From Caballeronia ptereochthonis (GTDB lineage: Bacteria; Pseudomonadota; Gammaproteobacteria; Burkholderiales; Burkholderiaceae): a stretch of 64,000 nucleotides of DNA. Location of the stretch: assembly GCF_001545075.1 (NCBI RefSeq), contig NZ_FCOB02000034.1:1-64000 (forward strand), given 5' to 3'. The notes beneath the pieces are model-generated. The model saw only the letters and a list, made by a program, of their open reading frames with translations, searched no databases and was not told where the DNA came from. Below are positions 35,585 to 42,701 of this stretch, piece by piece; position 1 is the stretch's first letter; each line of letters begins with the position of its first letter. The translations under genes and the position numbers were made by a program.

Positions 35585-35836
35585 ATGAAAAAGATCACTC
35601 TGCTCATGCTCCCCGTCGTGCTGGCCGCGCTCAGTCCGCTCGCGCATGCGAGCCTCGCGGAGGGCGCGCACGAATTCAAGGAAGACGTGAAATCCGCCGG
35701 CCGTCAGACGGGGCACGCCGCGCGCGATGCCGCTCACGCCGTCGGACAAGGCGCGAAGTCGGCGGGGCATGCCATCGCCGATACGTCCAAGCGCGGCTAT
35801 CACGCCACAAAGAAGTGGGTGACGGGCGAGGAATGA
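35585..35836 (+). CDS. Small exported Ala/His/Lys-rich protein
   Basis: Hypothetical 83-residue protein. A clear signal peptide (MKKITLLMLPVVLAALSPLAHA) is followed by an amphipathic, probably helical mature part with repeated small-residue and His/Lys pattern (FKEDVKSAGRQTGHAARDAAHAVGQGAKSAGHA). No family assigned. It starts 34 bases after the transporter stop on the same strand, and the ribosome site is poor. Confidence 0.7.
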   Translation: MKKITLLMLPVVLAALSPLAHASLAEGAHEFKEDVKSAGRQTGHAARDAAHAVGQGAKSAGHAIADTSKRGYHATKKWVTGEE

Positions 35837-35878
35837 GCGGCCGCGTCATGTGTTTCGCTTGCCGGTCCAGCTAGTCAG

Positions 35879-36076
35879 GCGACGACTTCGCCTCGCGTCG
35901 GCAAGCATCGTGAGCTTTCCTGGGCCGACGGCTTCGCCATTCAGAACGGCTATCTGTACATCGCAGATTCGCACTTGCACGAGCTCAACTTCTCGAACGG
36001 CTATCCGCGCGAGGGCAAGTTCGCAATCTTTCGCGTGCGCTTGTCCTGGCAGCCGGCGCACGGTCTGGCGGGGTGA
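35879..36076 (+). pseudogene. C-terminal remnant of a yellow/major royal jelly-like (SMP-30-like) protein
   Basis: The frame ending at the TGA of 36074-36076 reads LSWADGFAIQNGYLYIADSHLHELNFSNGYPREGKFAIFRVRL, which looks like the last beta-propeller blade of bacterial yellow/MRJP-family proteins. There is no start codon and no upstream part, only about 60 codons remain, and they lie between two intact genes. I read it as a gene remnant. Confidence 0.6.
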
Positions 36077-36084
36077 AAGCCTTT

Positions 36085-37224
36085 TTACCAGCCGTGAAAG
36101 CGCCGCCACACGACGGTGCTGCCGTCGCGATCAAGTGCGTGATACTCCGGATACTGCGCGCCGGTCGCGCACGCATGATTCGGCAGGATGCGCAGCTTCA
36201 TGCCGACGGGAAAGCGCTTCGCGAGTTCATCGATGCTCGTGGCGTTCTCGCGTTCGACCGCCAGGATGCCGTGCTCCTGATTCGCGCCGATGAGCGCGCA
36301 GCCTGCCAGCGGCGTGCCGTCGAGCGCGCAGGCAAGGCCGTAGCCGTAATCGCGCGTCTGCTTCGACGTGCCGCGGTCGCGGCTCATCGCCATCCATCCT
36401 GCATCGATGATGACCCAGCCCTTCTCGGCCTGATGACCGATGACGCTCGTCAGCACGCTCAACGCGATGTCGCCCGAATCGCAGACGCCGACGTTCGCCA
36501 TCACCAGATCGAAGAACACGTACGCGCCGGCGCGCACTTCATCGACGCCTTCTAGATGCTTCGCGGCGAACGCGGTCGGCGTCGAGCCGATGCTCACGGT
36601 CCTGCATGCGATGCCCGCCGCGCGCAGGCGCTCGGCCGCACGCACGCATCCCGCGCGTTCCTGCTCGGCGAGCGCCGTGAGCGCCTCGGGATCGCTCAAC
36701 TCGTAGCTGGAACCCGCATGCGTCATCACGCCGCCGACTTCGACGCCGCCTTCCCGCAGAATGCGTCCGATGGTCAGGAGCGCTTCGTCGTCGGGTGCGA
36801 TGCCGGAGCGATGTCCGTCCGTGTCGACTTCCAGCCACACTTCGAAGGTGTCGTTCGCGGCCTTGCAAAACTCGACGATCGCCGACGCAGCCGCGGCATT
36901 GTCCGCGATGATCTTCAGGTCGCAGCCTCGTCTCTTGAGCGCCATGGCGCGCGGCAGTTTCGCGGGCGCGATGCCGACTGCATAGAGAATGTCCGTGATG
37001 CCCGCCGCGAAGAATTCCTCCGCTTCCTTGAGGGTCGAAACGGTGATGCCCTGCGCGCCCGCTGCGATCTGCGCGCGCACAACGTCGACACATTTCGTCG
37101 TCTTCACATGCGGACGGAACTTCACGCCGAGCGCATTCATGCGCGCCTGCATCGCGTCGATGTTGCGCTGCATCCTGGCGATATCGACGATTGCGGCGGG
37201 TGTGTCGAGTTGCTCGAGATTCAT
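36085..37224 (-). CDS. D-serine dehydratase/D-threonine aldolase-like PLP enzyme (DSD1 family)
   Basis: Alanine-racemase-fold PLP enzyme of 379 residues. The Schiff-base lysine is in KFRPHVKTTK near residue 45. The C-terminal metal site is NHACAT; the His-x-Cys pair is that of zinc D-serine or hydroxyaspartate dehydratases, whereas D-threonine aldolases typically have His-x-Asp. Reaction: dehydration of a D-hydroxyamino acid to a keto acid and ammonia. ATG 37224 is chosen from the family start (MNLEQLDTPAAIVD); ATG 37242 is possible. It lies 20 bases after the HAD gene, with a LysR gene upstream. Confidence 0.82.
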   Translation of the reverse strand: MNLEQLDTPAAIVDIARMQRNIDAMQARMNALGVKFRPHVKTTKCVDVVRAQIAAGAQGITVSTLKEAEEFFAAGITDILYAVGIAPAKLPRAMALKRRGCDLKIIADNAAAASAIVEFCKAANDTFEVWLEVDTDGHRSGIAPDDEALLTIGRILREGGVEVGGVMTHAGSSYELSDPEALTALAEQERAGCVRAAERLRAAGIACRTVSIGSTPTAFAAKHLEGVDEVRAGAYVFFDLVMANVGVCDSGDIALSVLTSVIGHQAEKGWVIIDAGWMAMSRDRGTSKQTRDYGYGLACALDGTPLAGCALIGANQEHGILAVERENATSIDELAKRFPVGMKLRILPNHACATGAQYPEYHALDRDGSTVVWRRFHGW

Positions 37225-37244
37225 GATGTCTTCGTGTTGCATGT

Positions 37245-37898
37245 TCAGGACGATTCGCCGAAGCGGCTCGCCCATGCCGGAAGCGCTTCGAGCGTCGGGG
37301 ATTCGATGTCGGGCGCGGCGCTACCTGCGACCGGCGCGAGACCGACGCGGTTATGCCAGTACGTGCGCAAGCCTATGGGCGCGGTCCCGAGCATGTCGTA
37401 ACTCGATCCCGCGACGAACGCCGCGTCCGTTGCATCGACGCCGAGGTTCTCCAGCGCCAGAAGATAGGGCCGTGCATTCGGCTTGTAGAAAGCGGCTTCT
37501 TCGGCGGTGACGACCAGGTCCCAGCGAATCGGCAGGATCGACGCGGCCTGACGGCCCAGCGCGATCGAGCAATTGGTGACGACCGCGAGCTTGCAATGCG
37601 GCTGCAAGCGTTCGAGGGCTTCCTTCGCGCCGCTCCAGGGCTTTAGATCGCCCCAGTTCCGTCGAAGCGCATCCGGCGCGCTTCGAGGCAGGCCGACGCT
37701 GCTCGCTGCTTGTCGCACGAGCGATTCGTAATCGACATATGCGCCGCGGGCGTACGTGAGTTCCAGATACGCCGCGCGCCAGGTCCGGCCTTTGTCGGGC
37801 GATCCCGCCGATTCGTTCCATAGCGTCCATGAATCGAGCAGGGCGGTGAGAAGATCGAAGAGAACGGCTTTGGGGTACTGGGATGAGGTTTCGTTCAC
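37245..37898 (-). CDS. HAD-superfamily hydrolase (haloacid dehalogenase-like)
   Basis: Cytoplasmic hydrolase of 217 residues. The nucleophile Asp is in AVLFDLLTALLDS, which lacks the second Asp of phosphatases and is closer to haloacid dehalogenase-type members. VVTNCSIALG supplies motif II and KPNARPY the motif III lysine. The acidic motif IV is blurred (VAGSSYDM). GTG 37898 has a GAGGAG site eight bases upstream and is preferred to the ATG at 37931. It is probably co-transcribed with the PLP enzyme. Its substrate is unknown. Confidence 0.78.
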   Translation of the reverse strand: MNETSSQYPKAVLFDLLTALLDSWTLWNESAGSPDKGRTWRAAYLELTYARGAYVDYESLVRQAASSVGLPRSAPDALRRNWGDLKPWSGAKEALERLQPHCKLAVVTNCSIALGRQAASILPIRWDLVVTAEEAAFYKPNARPYLLALENLGVDATDAAFVAGSSYDMLGTAPIGLRTYWHNRVGLAPVAGSAAPDIESPTLEALPAWASRFGESS

Positions 37899-37997
37899 GA
37901 TTGCTGCTCCTCGACGAGCGTTGTTCAGCAATGGCGTCGATTATAGGTTCGCTCAGGTTAAGCGACGCTAACTCCATGATTCAGTCAGACTGAATCT

Positions 37998-38903
37998 TCA
38001 GTCACGCCATGGCGGATGCGGCCGGAAGCGCGACTGCAAATACCGCATGAATTCCCGGGTTCTGCGCGGCAGGCCTGCGCGGTTGCGAGTGAGCGCGACC
38101 ACGTTCGCATCAGGCGCTTTCCACGATGGCAGTAGCCGCACCAGCGCGCCCTTGCGGATATCGTCCGCGACATCCCATTCCGAGCGCAGGATGATGCCGC
38201 GTCCTTCGCACGCCCAGCGGCGGATCACGTCGCCGTCATTGCAACCGAGCTTCGTCGCGACTCTGACACTCGTACTCGTTCTTCCCTTGCTGAAGTGCCA
38301 CAGCGACGCATCTTCCTTGTTTTCGTGCAGCACGATGCAAGGCAGACGTGCGAGATCCTGTGGCGACTCGGGCACGCCGAAGCGCTTCACGAATCCCGGC
38401 GATGCGCATAGAAAGCGCGCATTCGGCGCAATCGCATGACCCACCAGATTGGAAGCACGCAACTCGCCGATATGCACGACGACATCGAAACGGTCCGCGG
38501 TTTCAGTCAAAGGCTGATCGGACAGCGTGAGCGAGATGTCGACCTCGGGATTGTCGCGCTGGAAGTCCGCGATTACGGGCGCGAGATGACGCCGGCCGAA
38601 GCCGAGCGGTCCGTTGATCTTCAACGTGCCGACCAGGCCGCCGCGGCGCATCTGCAATTCATCGAAGAGTGCGTCGAATTGCTCGATCAGTTCCGCGCCG
38701 CGCTGGCACAGCAATGCGCCTTCTTCCGTGAAATGCAGCTTGCGCGCGGTGCGATCGACGAGGCGCGTGCCGAGTCTCTTCTCCAGTTGCTGCAGGCGCT
38801 GCGATACGGCCGACGGCGACAAGCCGAGCTTGCGTCCGGTCGCGACGAGGCTGCCGCTCTGCTGGATCGTGAGGAGAAAGCGGATGTCTGCGGTTTCGGT
38901 CAT
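37998..38903 (-). CDS. LysR-family regulator
   Basis: Regulator of 301 residues with an N-terminal helix-turn-helix (DIRFLLTIQQSGSLVATGRKLGLSPSAVSQRLQQLEKRLG) and a CrgA-type effector domain (GTLKINGPLGFGRRHLAPVIADF). It precedes, on the same strand, the HAD hydrolase and the D-amino-acid enzyme by 99 bases, so it may control them, in the manner of DsdC. The target is inferred from position only. Confidence 0.88.
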   Translation of the reverse strand: MTETADIRFLLTIQQSGSLVATGRKLGLSPSAVSQRLQQLEKRLGTRLVDRTARKLHFTEEGALLCQRGAELIEQFDALFDELQMRRGGLVGTLKINGPLGFGRRHLAPVIADFQRDNPEVDISLTLSDQPLTETADRFDVVVHIGELRASNLVGHAIAPNARFLCASPGFVKRFGVPESPQDLARLPCIVLHENKEDASLWHFSKGRTSTSVRVATKLGCNDGDVIRRWACEGRGIILRSEWDVADDIRKGALVRLLPSWKAPDANVVALTRNRAGLPRRTREFMRYLQSRFRPHPPWRD

Positions 38904-38909
38904 CGTGAT

Positions 38910-39114
38910 TCAGGCGAGCGGTCCTTCAGGCAATTTGCGCAGCAGCGCAACGGCGATCGCGCTGCCGACGATCAATGCGATGCCCCGCGAGCGAAAGCAG
39001 CGCGATCGCCTTGGCGAGCGCATCGACGACGGCGAAGCACGGCATCGAAGCAAGGATGAAGCCAATGCTTGCGAGAGGAAGGTGGCCGGCGCGCGTGGCG
39101 GTGGTCGTAGGCAT
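38910..39114 (-). pseudogene. EamA/DMT transporter gene with a large internal deletion
   Basis: The reverse-strand ATG at 39114 opens a typical DMT N-terminus (PLASIGFILASMPCFAVVDALAKAIALLSLAG). In another frame the same stretch ends GIALIVGSAIAVALLRKLPEGPLA and TGA at 38910-38912, which is a DMT last helix and tail. The middle of about 230 residues is missing and the joint is out of frame, so this is a deletion remnant. The remainder up to 39226 holds nothing recognisable. Confidence 0.65.
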
Positions 39115-39226
39115 GACGCGGTGAAATCGTGGCGGAGCCTCGAATCATCGCATAGCCGCGAGTGCGGCGTCGGCCGGCCCCGTTCTTGCCCATACCTCTA
39201 CGGGAAAGTCATTATTTTTGATCGGG

Positions 39227-39254
39227 TTGACTCCTCGAAAAGTCCTGCTAGCAT
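39227..39254 (+). promoter_or_regulatory. Promoter of the Rieske/molybdenum hydroxylase operon
   Basis: TTGACT (39227-39232) and TAGCAT (39249-39254) are separated by 16 bases, about 50 bases before the ferredoxin start. The predicted transcription start, near 39261, lies just ahead of the palindromic operator at 39271, so a repressor bound there would block elongation or promoter escape. Confidence 0.5.
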
Positions 39255-39270
39255 ACGCTCATCATGTTCA

Positions 39271-39282
39271 TCAGCATACTGA
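39271..39282 (+). promoter_or_regulatory. Candidate operator 1 of the MarR (PicR-like) repressor
   Basis: TCAGCATACTGA fits TCAG-N4-CTGA, a motif found four times in this locus and only upstream of its transcription units. It lies 22 bases before the ferredoxin start and just downstream of the predicted promoter. Confidence 0.7.
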
Positions 39283-39303
39283 GCAATTTCGAAGAGGCGA
39301 CAG

Positions 39304-39609
39304 ATGACTCTCAGGTTCGCGGCGAAACTCGCCGATCTCGTGGAAGACGAGCCGCTCGGCGTGACGATCGGCGAGGAGCGCATCGCGCTCTATCTGCTGG
39401 ACGGCGAAGTGCGCGCCACGCATAACGTCTGCACGCATCAGTTCGCGCTCTTGAGCGACGGCTACATGGAAGACGGCTGCATCGAGTGTCCGCTGCATCA
39501 GGGGCGCTTCGACATCCGCACGGGCGCCGCGCAGTGCGCGCCGGTCACGCAGCCGATCCGCGTGTACGGGGTGCAGGTGGAGGCCGGCGAGATCTTCGTC
39601 GATCTATGA
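39304..39609 (+). CDS. Rieske [2Fe-2S] ferredoxin of the oxygenase system
   Basis: Small electron carrier of 101 residues. The cluster ligands are seen as CTHQF and CPLHQGRF, spaced as in NagAb/BphF-type ferredoxins. GAAGAGGCGACAG precedes the ATG. It would pass electrons from the reductase encoded next to the terminal oxygenase. First gene of a long operon for hydroxylation of a pyridine-carboxylate, most likely picB in the picolinate pathway naming. Confidence 0.92.
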   Translation: MTLRFAAKLADLVEDEPLGVTIGEERIALYLLDGEVRATHNVCTHQFALLSDGYMEDGCIECPLHQGRFDIRTGAAQCAPVTQPIRVYGVQVEAGEIFVDL

Positions 39610-39634
39610 TGCCCGCGGACCGGAGCGACGAATC

Positions 39635-40879
39635 ATGACGCAGACCGTATTGATCATCGGCGCAGGGCAGGCGGGGGCGCGTGCGGCGGAAGCCCTGCGC
39701 ATGCACGGCTTCGAGGGCAGGGTCGTGCTCGTCGGCGACGAGCGTCACGCGCCGTATGAAAGGCCGCCGCTGTCGAAGGATGTACTCGTCGCGCAGGACG
39801 ATGCCGACTGCTTCAAGGGCTGGGTGCACGCGGCCGAGCTTTATCGCGATTCACGTATCGAATGGCTCAACGATCGTGTGCTGCAGCTCGATACGCAACG
39901 GCACGTCGCGACGCTCGAACGAGGCGGCGAACTGCGCTATGACCATTGTCTTCTGACGACGGGCGGACATGCGCGCCAGTTGCCCGGCGTGCCCGAAGGT
40001 CCGCACACGTTCTATCTCCGCACGCTCGACGATGCGATGCGCCTGCGCGCGCGCCTCACGACCGCGCGCTCCGTGGCGGTGATCGGTGCGGGCTTTCTTG
40101 GTCTGGAGTTTGCGGCAAGTGCGCGGACACGCGGCCTCGATGTGAGCGTTTTCGAATCCGCATCGAGCTTGCTGAGCCGCGCATTGCCGCCGGCGTTCTC
40201 CGAACGCCTGCGCGCGAAGCACGAGACTCACGGCGTGCGTTTCATATTCGGCGCGAAGCAACTGCAAGTGAAGGGACACGCGACGGGTGTGCAAGTGGAC
40301 TCGGCGAACTTCGATCTGTGCGTGATCGCCATCGGTCAGGAACCGAACGACGAGCTTGCCAAAGCGGCCGGCATCGCGACCGGCAACGGCATCGGCGTGG
40401 ACCGACATTGCCGCACGTCCGCTCCGGATGTCTACGCCGCGGGCGATTGCGCGAACTTTCCATATGGCGCTTCGGATCGTGCGACGCGTCTGGAATCGTG
40501 GCAGAACGCGCAAGAACAGGCGCTCGTCGCGGCGCGCAACATCGTCGGTGAAGCGGCGACGTATGCGCCGACGCCGTGGTTCTGGACCGATCAATACGAC
40601 TGGAACATCCAGATGCTCGGCATGCCCGACACCGCCGTCGATCAGTGGATCGAACGCGCGGGCGCGGACGGCAAGACCGTGCTGATGGGACTGCGCGACG
40701 GCGTCATCGTCCAGGCGCTCGCGATCAATCAGGGTGGCGAGCTGCGTGCGATCAGGCGGCTCGTCGAGGAAGCAACGCCGGTGGACGCCGGCATGCTCGC
40801 CGACCCCACGGTCAAGCTGCGCCAGCTCGAACGGCTGACTCGCTCAACACACTCGGGAGATCAAGGTGTACTCGTCTGA
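39635..40879 (+). CDS. FAD-dependent ferredoxin reductase
   Basis: NAD(P)H:ferredoxin reductase of 414 residues. It has the FAD dinucleotide fold VLIIGAGQAGARAAEALR at the N-terminus, PYERPPLSK, the NAD fold VAVIGAGFLGLEFAASART near residue 150 and the second FAD motif DVYAAGDCANF. This is the class of reductase that pairs with Rieske ferredoxins (BphA4/putidaredoxin reductase-like). Its 3' end overlaps the oxygenase alpha gene by 14 bases. It has a GGAG ribosome site. Confidence 0.92.
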   Translation: MTQTVLIIGAGQAGARAAEALRMHGFEGRVVLVGDERHAPYERPPLSKDVLVAQDDADCFKGWVHAAELYRDSRIEWLNDRVLQLDTQRHVATLERGGELRYDHCLLTTGGHARQLPGVPEGPHTFYLRTLDDAMRLRARLTTARSVAVIGAGFLGLEFAASARTRGLDVSVFESASSLLSRALPPAFSERLRAKHETHGVRFIFGAKQLQVKGHATGVQVDSANFDLCVIAIGQEPNDELAKAAGIATGNGIGVDRHCRTSAPDVYAAGDCANFPYGASDRATRLESWQNAQEQALVAARNIVGEAATYAPTPWFWTDQYDWNIQMLGMPDTAVDQWIERAGADGKTVLMGLRDGVIVQALAINQGGELRAIRRLVEEATPVDAGMLADPTVKLRQLERLTRSTHSGDQGVLV

Positions 40880-42158
40880 AACGATCATCGGCGGCTTCAC
40901 GCCGCAGTCGAAGAATCCGCCTGTCGAAGGGCTCGTGTGGCCCGAAGAAGGGCTGCAATGCATCCCGGACTGGGTGTACACGAGCGACGCCGTCTATGCC
41001 CGCGAAGTCGAGCGGATCTTTCATGGCCGCACCTGGAACTTCGTCGCGCTCGAAGCGGAAGTGCCGAATGCCGGCGATTTCAAGCGTTCTTACGTGGGGC
41101 CGACGCCGGTCGTCGTATCGCGTGCGGAAGACGGCTCGATCAACGTGTTCGAGAACCGCTGCTCGCATCGCGGCGCGGAGTTCTGCCGTCACAGCCGCGG
41201 CAACAACAAGGAATTCGTGTGCCCTTATCACCAATGGTCGTATGACCTGAAGGGCAATCTTCAGGGCGTGCCGTTCAGGCGCGGCGTGAACAAGCTGGGC
41301 GGCATGCCCAAGGATTTCCGCACCGACGAGCACGGCCTGCGCAAGCTCGCGGTCGCGACCCGCAACGGCGTGGTCTTCGCATCGTTCACGCACGACATGG
41401 AGTCGCTCGAGGACTATCTCACGCCCGAGATCCTCGAGGATTTCGATGCCGTGTTCAACGGCAAGCGCCTGCGCGTGCTCGGCTTCTACAAGAACGAGCT
41501 GCCGTGCAACTGGAAGATGTATCACGAGAACCTTAAAGACCCGTATCACGCGACGCTGCTGCATTCGTTCCTCGTCGTGTTCGGCCTGCTCGTGGCGGGC
41601 AACCGTTCGGCGATGGTCGCGGACAGCAAGTACGGCATCCATGGCACGATGGCTTCGGCGAAGAGCGATTCGCTCTATGCGAGCATCGACGAGGAAAAGA
41701 AGAAGGAGATGCGCTCGTTCCACGACGGCATGACCCTGCGCGACGAACGCTTCCTCGAGTTCGTCAAGGAGTTCGACTCCGAATGGTCGGTGACGATGCA
41801 GACCATCTGGCCGAATCTCATCGTGCAGCGCGAGATGAACACGCTCGGCATCCGCCATATCGTGCCGAACGGGCCGAACAGCATGATCATGCTCTGGACC
41901 ATGTTCGGCTACGAGGACGACAGCGAGGACATGGTGCGTCACCGTCTGCGCCAGGGCAATCTGATGGGACCGTCGGGTTTTCTGGGCCTCGAAGACAACG
42001 AAGCGATGAAGTTCGTCCAGGAAGGCGTGCGCCGCTCGGTGAGCGACCGCAGCATCGTCAGGCTGGACGGCGACAAGATCGGCACGGCTGACAACCTGAT
42101 CTCCGAGGCTGCCATTCGGGCCATGTACAAACACTATCGTGAAGTCATGGAGTTCTAG
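40866..42158 (+). CDS. Rieske non-heme iron oxygenase, alpha subunit
   Basis: Catalytic subunit of 430 residues. The Rieske domain has CSHRGAEFC and CPYHQW (about residues 95-125). The mononuclear iron site has HENLKDPYHATLLHSF near residue 225 with its His-His pair and a later Asp. It resembles NagG salicylate 5-hydroxylase (GDFKR, LQGVPFRRGV, NLKDPYH). The GTG start has GGGAG upstream and no good ATG follows. In context it probably hydroxylates 6-hydroxypicolinate to 3,6-dihydroxypicolinate. The family is firm, the substrate inferred. Confidence 0.9.
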   Translation: MYSSETIIGGFTPQSKNPPVEGLVWPEEGLQCIPDWVYTSDAVYAREVERIFHGRTWNFVALEAEVPNAGDFKRSYVGPTPVVVSRAEDGSINVFENRCSHRGAEFCRHSRGNNKEFVCPYHQWSYDLKGNLQGVPFRRGVNKLGGMPKDFRTDEHGLRKLAVATRNGVVFASFTHDMESLEDYLTPEILEDFDAVFNGKRLRVLGFYKNELPCNWKMYHENLKDPYHATLLHSFLVVFGLLVAGNRSAMVADSKYGIHGTMASAKSDSLYASIDEEKKKEMRSFHDGMTLRDERFLEFVKEFDSEWSVTMQTIWPNLIVQREMNTLGIRHIVPNGPNSMIMLWTMFGYEDDSEDMVRHRLRQGNLMGPSGFLGLEDNEAMKFVQEGVRRSVSDRSIVRLDGDKIGTADNLISEAAIRAMYKHYREVMEF

Positions 42159-42668
42159 ATGTTGCCAGGATTCGAGAAGCAGGCCATCGCGCACGACAAG
42201 GCGCTCATCGCGCGCGCCGCGGTCGAGGATTTTCATGCCGAATACTGCGCGGTGCTGGACAGTGGCGACATCGAGCGCTGGCCGGAGTTCTTCACCGAGA
42301 ACTGTCTCTATCGCGTGACCGAGCACGAGAACGTCGCGAACGGTTTCCCGGTCGGCCTCGTGTATGCGGAAGGGCGCGACATGCTGCGCGACCGGGCAGT
42401 GGCGATCGCGCGCACGCAGATGTTCGCGCCGCGGCAAATGCTGCATTTCGTGTCGAACGTGCGCATCCTCGATGCGACGGACGAGGAAATCGTCGCACAG
42501 AGCAATTACATGCTGCTGCAAACGCTGGTCGAAGGCGCGACGACGCTGCATCAGGCGGGCAGGCTTTTTGATCGTTTCGCGCGCAATGGTAACGTTCTTT
42601 TGCTGAAGGAAAGACAGGCGGTCTACGACACAGCGATGATCGCCAACGATCTCGCTTACCCGGTCTGA
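42159..42668 (+). CDS. Ring-hydroxylating oxygenase, beta subunit
   Basis: Structural small subunit of 169 residues with the SnoaL/NTF2-like fold: AVEDFHAEYCAVLDSGDIERWPEFFTENCLYRV is the classic beginning and LLLKERQAVYDTAMIANDLAYPV the end. The ATG immediately follows the alpha-subunit stop with no spacer, so translation is coupled. It forms a hetero-oligomer with the alpha subunit. Confidence 0.92.
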   Translation: MLPGFEKQAIAHDKALIARAAVEDFHAEYCAVLDSGDIERWPEFFTENCLYRVTEHENVANGFPVGLVYAEGRDMLRDRAVAIARTQMFAPRQMLHFVSNVRILDATDEEIVAQSNYMLLQTLVEGATTLHQAGRLFDRFARNGNVLLLKERQAVYDTAMIANDLAYPV

Positions 42669-42701
42669 AGGTCGTTGGATCGTCCATCTCGGAGAGAGCG
42701 C

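Noticed and set aside
39304..42668. Salicylate 5-hydroxylase (Nag) system
   Set aside because: The alpha subunit resembles NagG, but no gentisate genes follow; NicX-type ring cleavage downstream points to a pyridine substrate.
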